This document shows positions 1 to 10,403 of a stretch of 64,000 nucleotides of DNA, piece after piece. The stretch lies in the NCBI GenBank assembly GCA_949358305.1, contig OX442323.1, positions 6,262,001-6,326,000 on the forward strand. The letters are read 5' to 3'. The notes beneath the pieces were generated by a model that was given only the letters and a program-made list of their open reading frames with translations, made no database searches and was not told the DNA's origin. A program made the position numbers and the translations under genes. The DNA is from Strigamia acuminata (lineage: Eukaryota; Arthropoda; Chilopoda; Geophilomorpha; Linotaeniidae). How positions within the stretch are numbered: position 1 is the first letter of the stretch; each line of letters opens with the position of its first letter.

Positions 1-136
1 ATTAACACCACTAAGTAGTAGATCAATGCAAAAAACGACCAGACATTTCTACAATAAATAAAAAAAAATTAAAAATTAAATTAAATACTAGAAATATTTA
101 AATATAATAATTTTGTTTCGACTTTTTGAATTCCAT
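1..136 (-). CDS. Heme peroxidase paralog, first two exons (cut by window edge)
   Basis: This is the 5' end of a second peroxidase gene continuing beyond base 1. Exon 1 is 123-136 (ATG at 136-134, 14 nt) and exon 2 begins at 48 after an AG acceptor. Together they encode an N-terminus starting MEFKKNVWSFFALIYYL, a basic start followed by a hydrophobic segment, as expected for a signal peptide or anchor. The arrangement (14-nt first exon, same splice phase, same hydrophobic second exon) matches the complete peroxidase gene at 580-4357, and the non-coding bases around it also align with 4222-4380. This indicates a tandem duplicate. The rest of the protein is outside the window, so its catalytic residues cannot be checked. 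Confidence 0.7.
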
Positions 137-259
137 TTTCAAGTGCACGATAGTTCAATCCGCCTTTGAAATGAATAAATTCGCGATAAATAACTTTCTG
201 GCAACGTGTGATTTCAAACGTCTGGCTAATTAATTAAAACCTGTGTACACACTACCTGC

Positions 260-267
260 CTTTTATA
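260..267 (-). promoter_or_regulatory. TATA box of the edge peroxidase paralog
   Basis: On the minus strand this reads TATAAAAG, about 125 bases upstream of the ATG at 136. The complete peroxidase has the same octamer about 110 bases before its ATG (4465-4472). Confidence 0.5.
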
Positions 268-579
268 AATTTACGACAGAAAACGCTTCCAAACAAATAC
301 CAACTTAAATAATTCATTTTATTAAAAAAAAAAACTTTCTAAATTAATTTTTTCTATCTTGGCGAGAAATTGTGCTCTTTTATGAAATAACCTAAAAACG
401 AACAACTATTTCACCATATACAAATACTATTGGGCATTTTTATTTCTATTGCATACAAGATTTTAAAAGAATGTTTCAAAATCAAATTTCGGATGCTCGG
501 CACAAGAAACAACACGATTTCTACAAAATAAACAAACATAAATAACTCAAAACTACATAATCCACAACAAAAATAACAA

Positions 580-3500
580 TTACGTTCTATCAGGTACCAA
601 AAAAGCCTTCAACTGAACGGAATCCAAACTCAAATTATCGCACATAACACTAGCCAAAGTGCGCTTGCTCAGCATAGCACGCTCATCTATTACAAATAAA
701 AATAAAAATAAACAAGTAAACATGTGTAATGCAGGGAAGCATTACATATTAGACTTCTAAACCCTGTCCGCGCGTTCGTCTGCTACGATCTGTTGCTAGG
801 AGACAGGAGGGGGGGGGGGAGGCTCACTGCAATGCACGTTATTCTAATATTCGCAGTAATTTGCTGTTTTCTCCTTTTTAACTATATTTAATTAAAAAAC
901 AAACCACGCCATCGTTTTCAGCGGCAAATTACATACATGTAGGAAACTTGATTTAAACATTCAAATTGTTCAGTTTTAAAAATCGGTCTTTTTCAAATTT
1001 CCCACTGAATTTGCCACGTGGTTGCCGAATTTTGTTGAACGTAAGGATATTTTTTTTCGACCAAATCAAAAAAAAATATAAACAGGGTCATGCAGATTTG
1101 GATTTCCAATTGATTGGGCTTGGTTCCAGGATTTTTGGACCTCATTTCCATATAGTAAACATCAAAAAACGTATTGCGACGAAGATTTCATGGCTCACGG
1201 GATCCGCCAGGTGGCGCTAGTACAATGTTACAGCGTGCGGTGCGCAGTCGGAAGTAGTATTATTAGACGACTAAAAGAATACTAAATCCTGTTTATTAAT
1301 TCAACCGGAGGTCGGAATATTGCGAAAAAACCCTAGGATACTAATACAGGTACGCTGAATTTATTGCCGTTGTCCGTTTGTCTCCACCTACTATAGATTT
1401 CGAGATATGGATGCGGACAGACGGACGGACGAACGGACGGACAGAATCATTTCATGAGACTTTCTAAACAACAGGTTTAGAAGTCTAAAAACCAAACGAA
1501 CATCCAACATAATAAAAAACTAAACAAATACCAGCAGTGAAGCTCCCAGCTTGATTTCCATGTGTGAAAAAATGCCTATCGCCAAACAACAACCGATGAA
1601 ACTGGATCCCGATGATGCAAGCAAACGTTGGCCCAACAACACCGCCCGCAACCGGCTTCTCCGCAATACCACCGACAAATAAATCGATATCGTCGACATT
1701 CCTGCAAAACAAACAAAAAAAACCATGTCAAGAGCACTTCTGAGGGCCCCCGAGTAATTTTTTCAAGCAATTATAACTAGGAAACGACAAACAGACACGT
1801 CATAACTAAATCCCTTACTCGTAGGCTTCTTGGAATGCATCGGCAGCTCGTTTAGAATGTTTAAAAACATTGTTTAGTTCGCGAAACGATTCTATGCGAG
1901 GAAGTTTGCACAATTCCCTGAAATCGTTGTAACTCGGGATGCCGTGATCGCGTCCTCGTTCGATATTGAAGGATCCCAAGTCGGAACCAAACGGACTGTC
2001 TGGATGTTTGTTTAGAAATTTCGTGACGCCATCCACCATGAAGTTGTCCATGGCTTCCGTCCTTTGAGCGGCGCACCCTGCGAGGATCGAGTCAGCGCCT
2101 GCTTGGTGCACCACCGTGGGATTGAAGTAATTGTCCTTGAGTGCGTATCGTTTGTTGGTGTGGCCCAGTTGAGCGAAATTGCGAACCATGCTGTGTCCGA
2201 ATCGAAAAGCAGCGGTCGAGAAGCTGTTGATTATTCCAGGATCAACGTCGGATTTGTAGATCGTCGTTTCGCCGTCTTGTGGGAGCTCAAGCTTATGATG
2301 TTTCATCAAATGGGGTCCCATCAATATGGGGAGATATTCATTATACACGATACTCTCCAATTCGGCGATGAGAATTCGTCTGCACAAAAAAATTAAATTC
2401 AAAAAATTTAATAAATTTGATTTATATTAAAAGTGTAAAATTGTATAAAACAGTACTGTACAATGGTGAAAAACAGTAGAAAACCGTGTAAAATAGTAGA
2501 AAACCGTGTAAAATAGTAGAAAACGTGTAAAACAGTAGAAAACTGTGTAAACACTTGTAAAAATTACGTGAAATGTGTACAGTAAAAATGTGCAAAAATG
2601 TGTAAAAATGTGTCAAAACAAGTATAAAAGAATGTGTATCAAAAAATATGTATCAAAGAATGTGAAAAAAATGTGTAAAATGTGTCTAAAAAAGTGTGTA
2701 AAAATGAGTAGAGGCGAGTAAAAATAAGAAAAAAAACGTATAAAAGTGTATAAAAGTGTGTAAAAAAGTGTGTAGAGAATGTATAAAAAAAATTTGTAGA
2801 AAATGTGTCAAAAATGTGTAACTAACCTGTAAACAATATGAAAAAAATATGTAAAAAATGTGTAAACCTTTGTAAAAATTATGTAAACCTGTGTAAACAT
2901 ATGTGAACAATGTGCAAAAATATATTTTATAATATTCAAAACCTCGCTTCATGAAAAAGTTTCTGGTCGTCAAAGTTCGGAGCTATTTTGTGTAACATCC
3001 TCGCAATTCGGTTGTGCTCACGCATAAACAACGTGTGAATAGAACTCAAACCAGGTTGAATATTCATTCTCTCATCTCCCGCTTTGAAGCAAAAATCAGT
3101 GTCGTTTCCCTGAATGGCACAATTACCGTCCGGATCCACCGGCAAATTTAAACCATCATCTGACGACTGCAGTAAACCTATTTAAATCCATCAAACAATC
3201 CTATTAACTTAAATCAAATCAAATTAAATATCCCTTCACCTCCTCGCATCGTTCGGAGATCCAAACTCGTATTTTCGCTCGAACCGTAAACTTGGGATCC
3301 ATCAATAAAAGCGGTGTTCGAATTAATCTGTTGGCGAACCTCTAAAATAATTCAACCAACATCAGTTATCTAAAGTGACCAATTATTTACTATTAATAAA
3401 AAAAATACGAACTTATTCCGCACGCTCTCATCGATCTCGTAAACTCCATGCAACTCACGTTCATCGGGCCTAAATCCGGGTCGTCCGGCGGTATCGACAG

Positions 3501-4357
3501 CGGCAAACAGTCCTCAGTGTCCGGGCTATCGCAACATGAGACATCAACTGCACAAAACGTGAATAAATCAAACTATTAACATAAAATAAAAATCGAGTTT
3601 AATAGCGCACCGTCTGAACTCTTCGTCGATACAATGTCATGAGTCAAGAATTGTCCAAAATGGGTGAAAATGTGCGTGATTCTTTCGTCTTCTGACGTAA
3701 TATCCGGTATTGCGGTTGTTCTTACAAATCGGGCCAGTGGTAATGGTCCGCCATTTACTGCCGCTCTCAGTGCGTTGGTAGCTTTAAGAAAGGACGAAAA
3801 TATTAAAAACGAAGCCAAATTGAGTGTTAAAAATACGATTTACCGTCTGCGTATTTCGGAGCCAGAATTCGTCTGTATATTTGGATGGCCATTCCCGAGT
3901 CTGGGTTGATCAGATTGTTACAGGAACCGTCGAAGGATCGGAATTTCGCGTCCTTGTTGCATTTAAAGCGACGATTTGCGCATAAAGAATCCAAGTTGTT
4001 TACCAACTGATCGCTGGCTGTTTCTGTCATATTTTGCCTAGTAAAAGCCGAAAATTAATGAATGAAAATGAATAAATATACAATTTACATTTTATCATTT
4101 TCGAGTTCTCTTTTTGCAGCTTTCATTGCACGGTTGGTAATCGAAAGGTCGATGTCTGGAAGATGTTCGGCGGGAAAACCTTCTCTCTCGGCCGGATTAT
4201 ACTTCAATTTAAATCGGCTTAATCCATCGATTAACACCGCTAATTTGAAAATAAATGCAATAAACGGCCAGAAATATCTATAATAAATAAAAAATACAAA
4301 TTAAACAACTAAAATATAATGATTGTTTTTGTTTGTTTTTCACTTGTTAAAATTCAT
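580..4357 (-). CDS. Animal heme peroxidase (secreted, peroxinectin/chorion-peroxidase type)
   Basis: Ten exons: 4344-4357, 4089-4277, 3844-4037, 3611-3781, 3413-3547, 3240-3341, 2943-3177, 1819-2379, 1532-1701, 580-686. All introns are GT-AG and the phases join to a 625-residue protein. The N-terminus is a hydrophobic signal or anchor, then the peroxidase domain. Visible landmarks: the CNNL region near the domain start, distal Gln176 and His180 in [10 protein letters not shown], the [12 protein letters not shown] motif, the catalytic Arg321 and Glu322 in REHN, the proximal His408 in FRFGHSM, and the C-terminal DDIDLFVGG and GPTFACII motifs. Family enzymes use H2O2 to oxidise halides or phenols outside the cell or in the secretory path. 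Thr179 stands where mammalian peroxidases have the heme-linking Asp before the distal His. The C-terminus is short, ending soon after the last cysteine. A possible polyA signal (AATAAA, minus strand) is at 439-444. Confidence 0.88.
710..1487 (-). mobile_element. Helentron-derived (HINE-like) element, copy 1, in peroxidase intron 9
   Basis: Inverted repeats TTAGACTTCTAAACC (750-764) and its complement (about 1471-1485) bound the element. Beyond the inner repeat, on the low-coordinate side, lies a hairpin (TGTAATGC, 6-base loop, GCATTACA, about 725-746). A GGAC-type microsatellite sits near the other end (about 1413-1443), and a run of G lies at 808-820. A second copy in the opposite orientation (63259-63613) shares both ends, the hairpin and the microsatellite. 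Asymmetric terminal repeats with a hairpin at one end and a short-period microsatellite are described for Helentron-associated elements. No coding sequence is visible, so it is non-autonomous. Confidence 0.6.
2400..2940. repeat. TGTAAAA-rich low-complexity intron DNA
   Basis: The intron between the REHN exon and the proximal-His exon of the peroxidase is filled with irregular repeats of GTGTAAAA and GTAGAAAA. It is not a clean tandem array. The long open frames read through it on the minus strand (Phe/Tyr/Leu-rich) are composition artefacts. Confidence 0.7.
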
Positions 4358-4464
4358 TTTCGGCTGTAAAACGATTCAATCCGCTTCCGTCAACTTGTGT
4401 CAACAAATGTGTAACACAATGGTGACTTTGAAGCATCTGTGAATTCCCAGCGTGCGGTACATTT

Positions 4465-4472
4465 CTTTTATA
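4465..4472 (-). promoter_or_regulatory. TATA box of the complete peroxidase gene
   Basis: TATAAAAG on the minus strand, within the 213-base gap between the peroxidase ATG (4357) and the stop codon of UGT-1 (4571). The identical element precedes the paralog at the window edge. Confidence 0.55.
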
Positions 4473-4570
4473 TACATTTTTGACGGACAGTTTTTATTCA
4501 ATGTCAATAATACATTAGATAATTCACATCATTTCAATTCATTTCTACAGTCTACCATTTAAAGATCATT

Positions 4571-7011
4571 CTAAATAATCGTTTTGAATCGTTTCAACAC
4601 AAAACGAACGACACTGTAAAAGAAGAGGAAAAGGAAAACAAAAATAGAAAGTAGAAACAACAAAACATCGATGATAAAATATTGCATAAGATTGAGTTGT
4701 TTAGCAGCTGGTTGCAGGTATGGAGCTCCTTTGTGTCGCATAACATATTCGACCCAATAAACGGCTTTGGACAGTGGCCGTTCCTGGGTATCTTTAAATA
4801 TGTCCGACACCCGTGCGACGTTTTGTCTCAACGTTTTGTCTTCCGCAGCGCGAGTGACCGCCGCGACGATTTTCTCGACGGTCAAAGTGTCCCAATCGAG
4901 TGGCACTGTAACGTTGAGTGATGTCAAGAAAGCGGCGTTCTGGGGCTGGTCGGCAAACACCGGAAGTGTAACAGTCGGTACTTTGTTGATAAACGCTTCT
5001 TGAAGACTCAGCAGACCCGCGTGAGTCATGAAAACACGCACATTTTTATGCGCTAATGGACGAATCGTTTAAAATGTTAAAAAATGTTTATAAACGTTTA
5101 AAAAATATTTTAAAAACGATAAAAAAATGTTTAAAAAAGTTTTAAAAATGTTTAAAAAATGTTTAAAATATGTTTAAAAAATGTTTAGAAATGATAAAAA
5201 AAATAATTCGCATTATATTTAGATTTTACCTAATAAATCCGCTTGAGGAATCCACTCAAATATATTGATATTTTTCGGCGCATTTTCCAACTTCTTTTTA
5301 TATTTCCATACAATTTGGTACCTGAGCCCTGAAAATGCCTCAAGAAACATGTTTTCTTGCTCCGGTGTGAGTAGCGCATCAAAAATGGTGCCCAAACTGA
5401 AAATGATCACACCATTGTCCACTGCAGAGTCCATCAATTTTGCAAAATCCTAAAAAAATAAAAACTTTATAAACAAACCATGCAGAAAAGCCAACCCACA
5501 TGGTTAAAAAATACATTAAAATGCATTGGTTTCAAATTCATTATTTACTGTACAAATGCATTACTTAATGTACAAATGCATTACTTAATAGAGAGTTTGC
5601 GAGATGCATTTTTCCCTTACAGTTAAACACTATTCGGTATAAAAGTAGTGTAAGGGAAAAATGATAAATTAAGTTTTTGCGGGCTGCACTTTTTCCTTAT
5701 CACTACACTATTTCAGCCAACTCCTGACAGTTAGTAATTTTGGGCCTAAAAATTTAATTTGGGGGCGGAAATGTGCAAATTTCTACATAAAATTCCATTA
5801 TTATGCCTATAAAGTATGGTTTTGGGCCTAAAATTCAATTTTGGGCCTCACTTATCATTCAATCTACGTACTTATGACTGTGATGTGTTTGATCGGGACA
5901 ACAAAATAATCGCCATTTGCAATGGGCAGAGCTAATAATATAGTGTTCTCAATTCTGATTGGCTGCGTTATATTTTAATTTAGTGTTAAAAACGATACAC
6001 TAAAGATTTTTTCCTTACGATAGGGCACTAAAATAGTGTAACGTAGAGAAAAATAAGGGAAAAATGCATCCCGCAAACTCTCTAATGTAAAAATGCATTA
6101 TTTAATGTACAAATGCATTATTTAATGTACATAAATGCATTATTATTTAATGTATATATCTTTGAAGCATATGGGAAAGAGCAGCTAATAAACAATACCG
6201 GCGTCAAGGGTTTACTGGGCGTGAGATGAAGCCCCGCAACGTTGACCACAGTTGGCATTTCCGCTCTGGGAGTCGAGAGAACCGCATTCCCGTTGATCAA
6301 AACCAAACTCAAATGCGTCATAGCTTCAACAATGCTCGGCGCCTGAGAAAAATACCTATGCACAGCTTCGTCCATCGGCGGATACATGGCGTGATTGAAC
6401 ACTATTTTGCTGTTTTCGTGCGAGATGGCGTTCACCATGCGCTGCCACAAGCCCATGCGCGCGATGGAACCGTCGAAAGAGTACGGATTGTACGCGTACG
6501 GTGTCGGCACATTCGACGGTACGGCCACCCACGGCAGCAGGAACGCAGTGTTCAACAAAACGACCGCCGGACTCAGCAAATGCGCGACGGAAACCAGACA
6601 TTCGGCCATGACGCTGTCCACGACGACGGCGTCGAAGCGGCGCCCGCTCTCCAGCCACTCCTGCAGCATTCCCGTCTGGAAGAAGTTCTCGCACAACTCG
6701 CCGCAAATCTCGCCAAACATTGACCAGATGGCGTAGGTCACTCCTTCTTTGCCGACACGCACGTGGCCGTCTTGGAGCTGCCTGTGGAGGTGCACCATGG
6801 CGGGGATGACGATTTCGTGCACGTTTTCGTACGTTTTCGTCGGTTTGAAGACGGAAATTAAGGTGACGTTGTGCCCGCGTGCGCCCAGTTCGCGGGCGAT
6901 GGGGTCGAAGCAGATTTTGTGGCTCATGGAGCCGAATGGAACTAACATTAGGACGTCTCCGGCGGTGGTTAGGTTTAAGGTGAGTAGTGAGATTAGGATT
7001 TGCTTCAACAT
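4571..7011 (-). CDS. UGT-1: UDP-glycosyltransferase
   Basis: Three exons, 6199-7011, 5230-5449 and 4571-5052, joining in phases 0 and 1 to 504 residues. A signal peptide (MLKQILISLLTLNLTTAG) is followed by the acceptor-binding half with catalytic His31 in GSMSHK and the Asp of FDAVVVDSV. The donor-binding half has the family signature FMTHAGLLSLQEA and PVFADQPQNAA. A C-terminal membrane helix with a short basic tail ends in KRFKTII. Such enzymes transfer a sugar from a UDP-sugar to small lipophilic molecules in the ER lumen. Exon 1 is clearly richer in G and C than its introns and neighbouring genes. Intron 1 contains a TA-flanked transposon (5590-6083), and intron 2 is TTTAAAA-rich. It lacks the extra intron of UGT-2 to UGT-4. 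Confidence 0.88.
5590..6083. mobile_element. TA-flanked TIR element, GAGAGTTTGC family, copy 1
   Basis: Terminal inverted repeats begin TA-GAGAGTTTGCGAGATGC and end with the complement of GAGAGTTTGCGGGATGC followed by TA. The TA duplication suggests the Tc1/mariner superfamily. It lies in intron 1 of UGT-1, inside a short ATGCATTA-rich repeat seen on both sides. There is no transposase, so it is non-autonomous. Related copies lie at 25811-26057 and 52933-53652. Confidence 0.7.
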
Positions 7012-8152
7012 TGTTGCTGGGTGTGTGTGTTGGTCAAGTGTGTGGTTTTTTGTGAGGAGTGATATTGGATGCTGAATTGGAAAGAGTGATAATTTTGCAC
7101 GTTATCGTCGGGGTGGAATCGAGTTACGTTGTTGCAATTTGTTTAGGGTATGGTGTGATGCTATGGTTGGTGGATTTTTGGTTTTGCGTGATTTTGCCAA
7201 GGACATCTGCTGGGAGATGAAAGTCCTGGTTCATGTTTCAATGAGTAAGGTCAAGTTTAGTGGGTTAATTATGGTTTCGAATTTGAGATTAAATAAAAAT
7301 ACATTATTGGTCGAGTTTAAAGAGTCGTTAGGGTGTATATAACTGCGTTTACGAGTAAAAAGTGTAAAATAGGAGTAAAAAGGTGTATAAAACTGTAAAA
7401 ATGTGTAAAATAGGAGTAAAAAGGTGTATAAAACTGTAAAAATGTGTAAAATAGGAGTAAAAAGGTGTATAAAACTGTAAAAATGTGTAAAATAGGAGTA
7501 AAAAGATGCATAAAACTGTAAAAATTGTAAAAAAGTGTAAAAAAGTGTAAAAATTATAATAAAAAAAGATGTAAAAATTGTAAAAAATGTAAAAATTGTA
7601 AAAAAAAGTGCAAAAATTTGTAGAAAGTGTAAAAATCTGTACAAAAAATATTAAAATTAGTAATAAAAAAAATTTTTAAAAATAAAAAAAAGTGTCCATA
7701 TTATGTACACTGAAGTGACACGATAGAAAAAATTACACACAGTTGAAAATCCAAAATATCCACATTGTCATTTCGCCATACACTTAAAGCCAGTGCGCGA
7801 TAATAGCAATTGTTATCAAATAAAATTATCAAAATAAAAAAAAATAATAAGAGCCTCTATTTAGATGATTTCAAATTCAATTTCACAAAATGTTTGTCCA
7901 AAATAAGTAATTTACTCATTTTATTGACCAACTAAGACCCCAGCAATATAATCCAACAGGCGAAACCTCCAGAGCAATTTAGAAGAAATAAGAAATCAAT
8001 ATTTAAAGTGCCAGTGTCAATATTAATCCAAAAACATAAATTAAACATCAATTTTTATCCTTTTACATACCTTATGCCATCACGATTTTAATCCCAAAAA
8101 TGTAATAAAAAAGCAAACATTATCATTTAACAACTCACCTACAATTTCCACC
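7012..8152. other. Intergenic region between UGT-1 and UGT-2
   Basis: About 1.1 kb upstream of UGT-1 and downstream of UGT-2. It holds the tandem array at 7371-7530, further irregular TGTAAAA repeats to about 7640, then plain AT-rich DNA. No gene, RNA or clear promoter element is recognised. Confidence 0.6.
7371..7530. repeat. 41-bp tandem repeat, about four copies
   Basis: The unit starts AGGAGTAAAAAGGTGTATAA and repeats at 7371, 7412, 7453 and 7494. The first three copies are essentially identical and the fourth degenerates into GTAAAA repeats. Long Phe/Tyr/Leu open frames read across it are artefacts. Confidence 0.85.
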
Positions 8153-9863
8153 TCATTTAGCCTTTCTCGTGCGTTTTTTCACAACAAAATAAGCGAATTT
8201 CAAACACTTGTACGAGAATCCAAGAACGGCAAATACCACTAACAATAAAAAGGCAATTACATCCAACGAAAAATATTGAAAAAAATTCAATCCATGCGTA
8301 TCAACTTTCAAAATGGAATTAGAAATCTCATTTCTCATGACATATTCGGTCCAAAAAACCGCTTGATTCAATGAACCCAAAGAAACGTCTTTGAAAATAG
8401 CTGAATATCTTTGCGGACCTCCAACGTTGTCACCAACTCAACTGCATTAACCAAGTCACCAGCGGTGAATTCGTTCCAATCTAAACGAACTGCAATGCCT
8501 AAATCCTCAACACGAGCTGCATTCATTGGTTGTTCAGCGAATAAAGGAATAACCACCATTGGCACAGAATGATAAACAGCTTCTTGAATACTCAGAAGAC
8601 CACTGTGAGTGATGAATGCCACGCACTTTGGGTGACCTTTAGTAGAAAAAATATGTTAATAATAATAATAATAATAATAATGATAAAAAATACTTAAAAG
8701 ATCTTGTTGAGGAATCCATTTGACTATTTTGACATTCGAAGGAACCCCTGGTTCCAAGTCTGTATTAATTTTCCATATAATCCTGTATTTAAGTTTTGAA
8801 AATGCAGTAAAAATTTGTTGTTTTCTCTCCTCAGACATTAATGACTCATTATAAATGCTTCCCAAACTGAAGATGATGAAACCATCATCAGAAGATTGTA
8901 TAAACTCTTCAAATTCCTTTTTAGTAAAGAATAGAAAATTTACTCCAGTTAATTTCTAAAAATTGATCTCATACAAAAGAAACATCGTACTTTGTCCACA
9001 CCTTGTCCTGGTCTGCAATGAATTCCACCCATATTGACCACTGTAGGAACTGCAAGGAACTATAAAGTTACAGTTTGTGCCTGATATTGCTTTTTCTTTT
9101 TACAATACTTACCGGAAGGCCGCACACTCCCCAATAAAGGCTCTCTGTTACACAACACAAGAGACAGCTTTTTGTACGATTCACTTATTGACATCGCTTG
9201 TGGAAAATATTTTCTAACAACCACGTCCATAGCTGGATATTGATAGAACTCGAGTTCGTGTTCATATGTGAGTGTTCTGAACGCATTCACCAACCTTTCC
9301 CAAAAGTTCATTCTTGATTTAAAACGAGAGAGATAGAATGGTACGTAGGAAATAGGCGTAGGCGAATTAACTCCAGCTGCAATCCAAGAAAACAAAGCAG
9401 CAGTGTTCAAAGCGCCAACTTTTATCCCCACCAAGTAAGCCAAAGGAAATAAACAGTCATGCAACACAGCATCTACAATAACAATATCAAATTTATCCTT
9501 CCTGTTGAACCAACTTTGCACCAAATCATCCTGAAAAAATATTTCGCACATTTTGTTTGCTGTGTCGGTGAAACCATCGAGCACTTCTTTTGTTGGACCG
9601 TCAACACCTTCTCTACACAACCAATAAACCAAGTCCTTGTAGGGTGGTAGCAATTTTGGCATTACTACTTCAGTCACTTGAGGTGAATGTTCCTTTGGTT
9701 TGTGAATTGATACCAATGAGACTTTGTGTTGTTTTTCTCCGAGAGCGTACGCTAGAGGTGTGAATAGATTTTTGTGGCTGGGAGAACCGAAAGGTACGAG
9801 GAATAAAACATTTCCAGCATTCGTCATGGCGCATAAAACACACATAAAATAAAGGGAAATCAT
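8153..9863 (-). pseudogene. UGT-2: UDP-glycosyltransferase with frameshift
   Basis: Four exons, 9113-9863, 8991-9049, 8694-8916 and 8153-8636, with intact GT-AG sites matching UGT-3 and UGT-4. The start is the ATG of MISLYFMCV at 9863: the frame extends upstream, but the next candidate codon is TTG here, GTG in UGT-3 and ATG only in UGT-4. Catalytic His30 and the VDAV Asp are present, as is FITHSGLLSIQEA. In exon 4, around 8409-8412, ten bases present in UGT-3 and UGT-4 are missing. The frame shifts and stops at 8368, giving about 433 residues without the membrane helix; the lost frame continues undamaged to 8153. It is most likely a recent pseudogene, but a soluble truncated product is possible. 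Confidence 0.8.
8655..8685. repeat. (AAT)n microsatellite in UGT-2 intron 3
   Basis: A run of AAT triplets next to the exon 3 donor site. UGT-3 and UGT-4 have shorter, interrupted versions in the same intron. Confidence 0.8.
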
Positions 9864-10403
9864 GTTGTTTTGACAAACTTTACCACAAATGTAAAGCTCA
9901 GTGATAAACAAGGTAAATCTACAGATTGTTTGTCTCTTCTTTATCTAGTGATAAAATCCAGAACAAACAAAAGGAATATACATGACAACTGACAAGAAGT
10001 TTTTATTAAAATTGAAATAATATTTTTTTATATGATTATCCAATAAATATAATTTAAAAAAATATCTTTTGGATGATTTAAAATTCAATTTCACAAAATA
10101 TTTGTCCAAAAAAAGTTATTTCATCATTATATTGACCAAATAAAACCCCAATATAAACGAAAGCAAATCAGAAGAGAAAAGAAATCAAAATTTAATGTGC
10201 CGGTGTTAATGTTAACACTAAAAAACGTTATACATTAAACATCATTTTTTTATACATTCCTTATGCATCAGAATTTAAATCCCAGAAAAGTAACCAAAAA
10301 GCAACTATTATGATTTAACTTATTTAACTTATTTAACTTATCCAGATTTCCCCGTATAAATTTGTACCCAGGCCAGCTCTGCAAATCTCCCACAATTTCC
10401 ACC
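9864..10403. other. UGT-2 upstream / UGT-3 downstream spacer
   Basis: A 540-base spacer. Near UGT-2 it carries the GATA-type palindrome (about 9940-9955). The remainder is AT-rich and resembles the spacers downstream of UGT-2 and UGT-4, so the duplication unit included flanking DNA. No other gene is seen. Confidence 0.6.
9940..9955. promoter_or_regulatory. Palindromic GATA-site pair upstream of UGT-2
   Basis: TTTATCTAGTGATAAA, two facing GATA cores, about 80 bases upstream of the ATG. It is repeated at about 12197-12212 (UGT-3) and, with one extra base between the cores, at 16141-16158 (UGT-4). GATA factors drive gut genes in several invertebrates; a role here is inference. Confidence 0.4.

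Noticed and set aside
2422-2973. Long Phe/Tyr/Leu-rich minus-strand frames
   Set aside because: They follow the TGTAAAA low-complexity sequence in a peroxidase intron; similar artefacts occur at 7231-7644.
9060-9911. Longer N-terminus for UGT-2, -3 and -4, starting 16 codons before MISLYF
   Set aside because: The upstream codon is TTG in UGT-2 and GTG in UGT-3; only UGT-4 has ATG there. Starting at MISLYF gives a normal signal peptide in all three.
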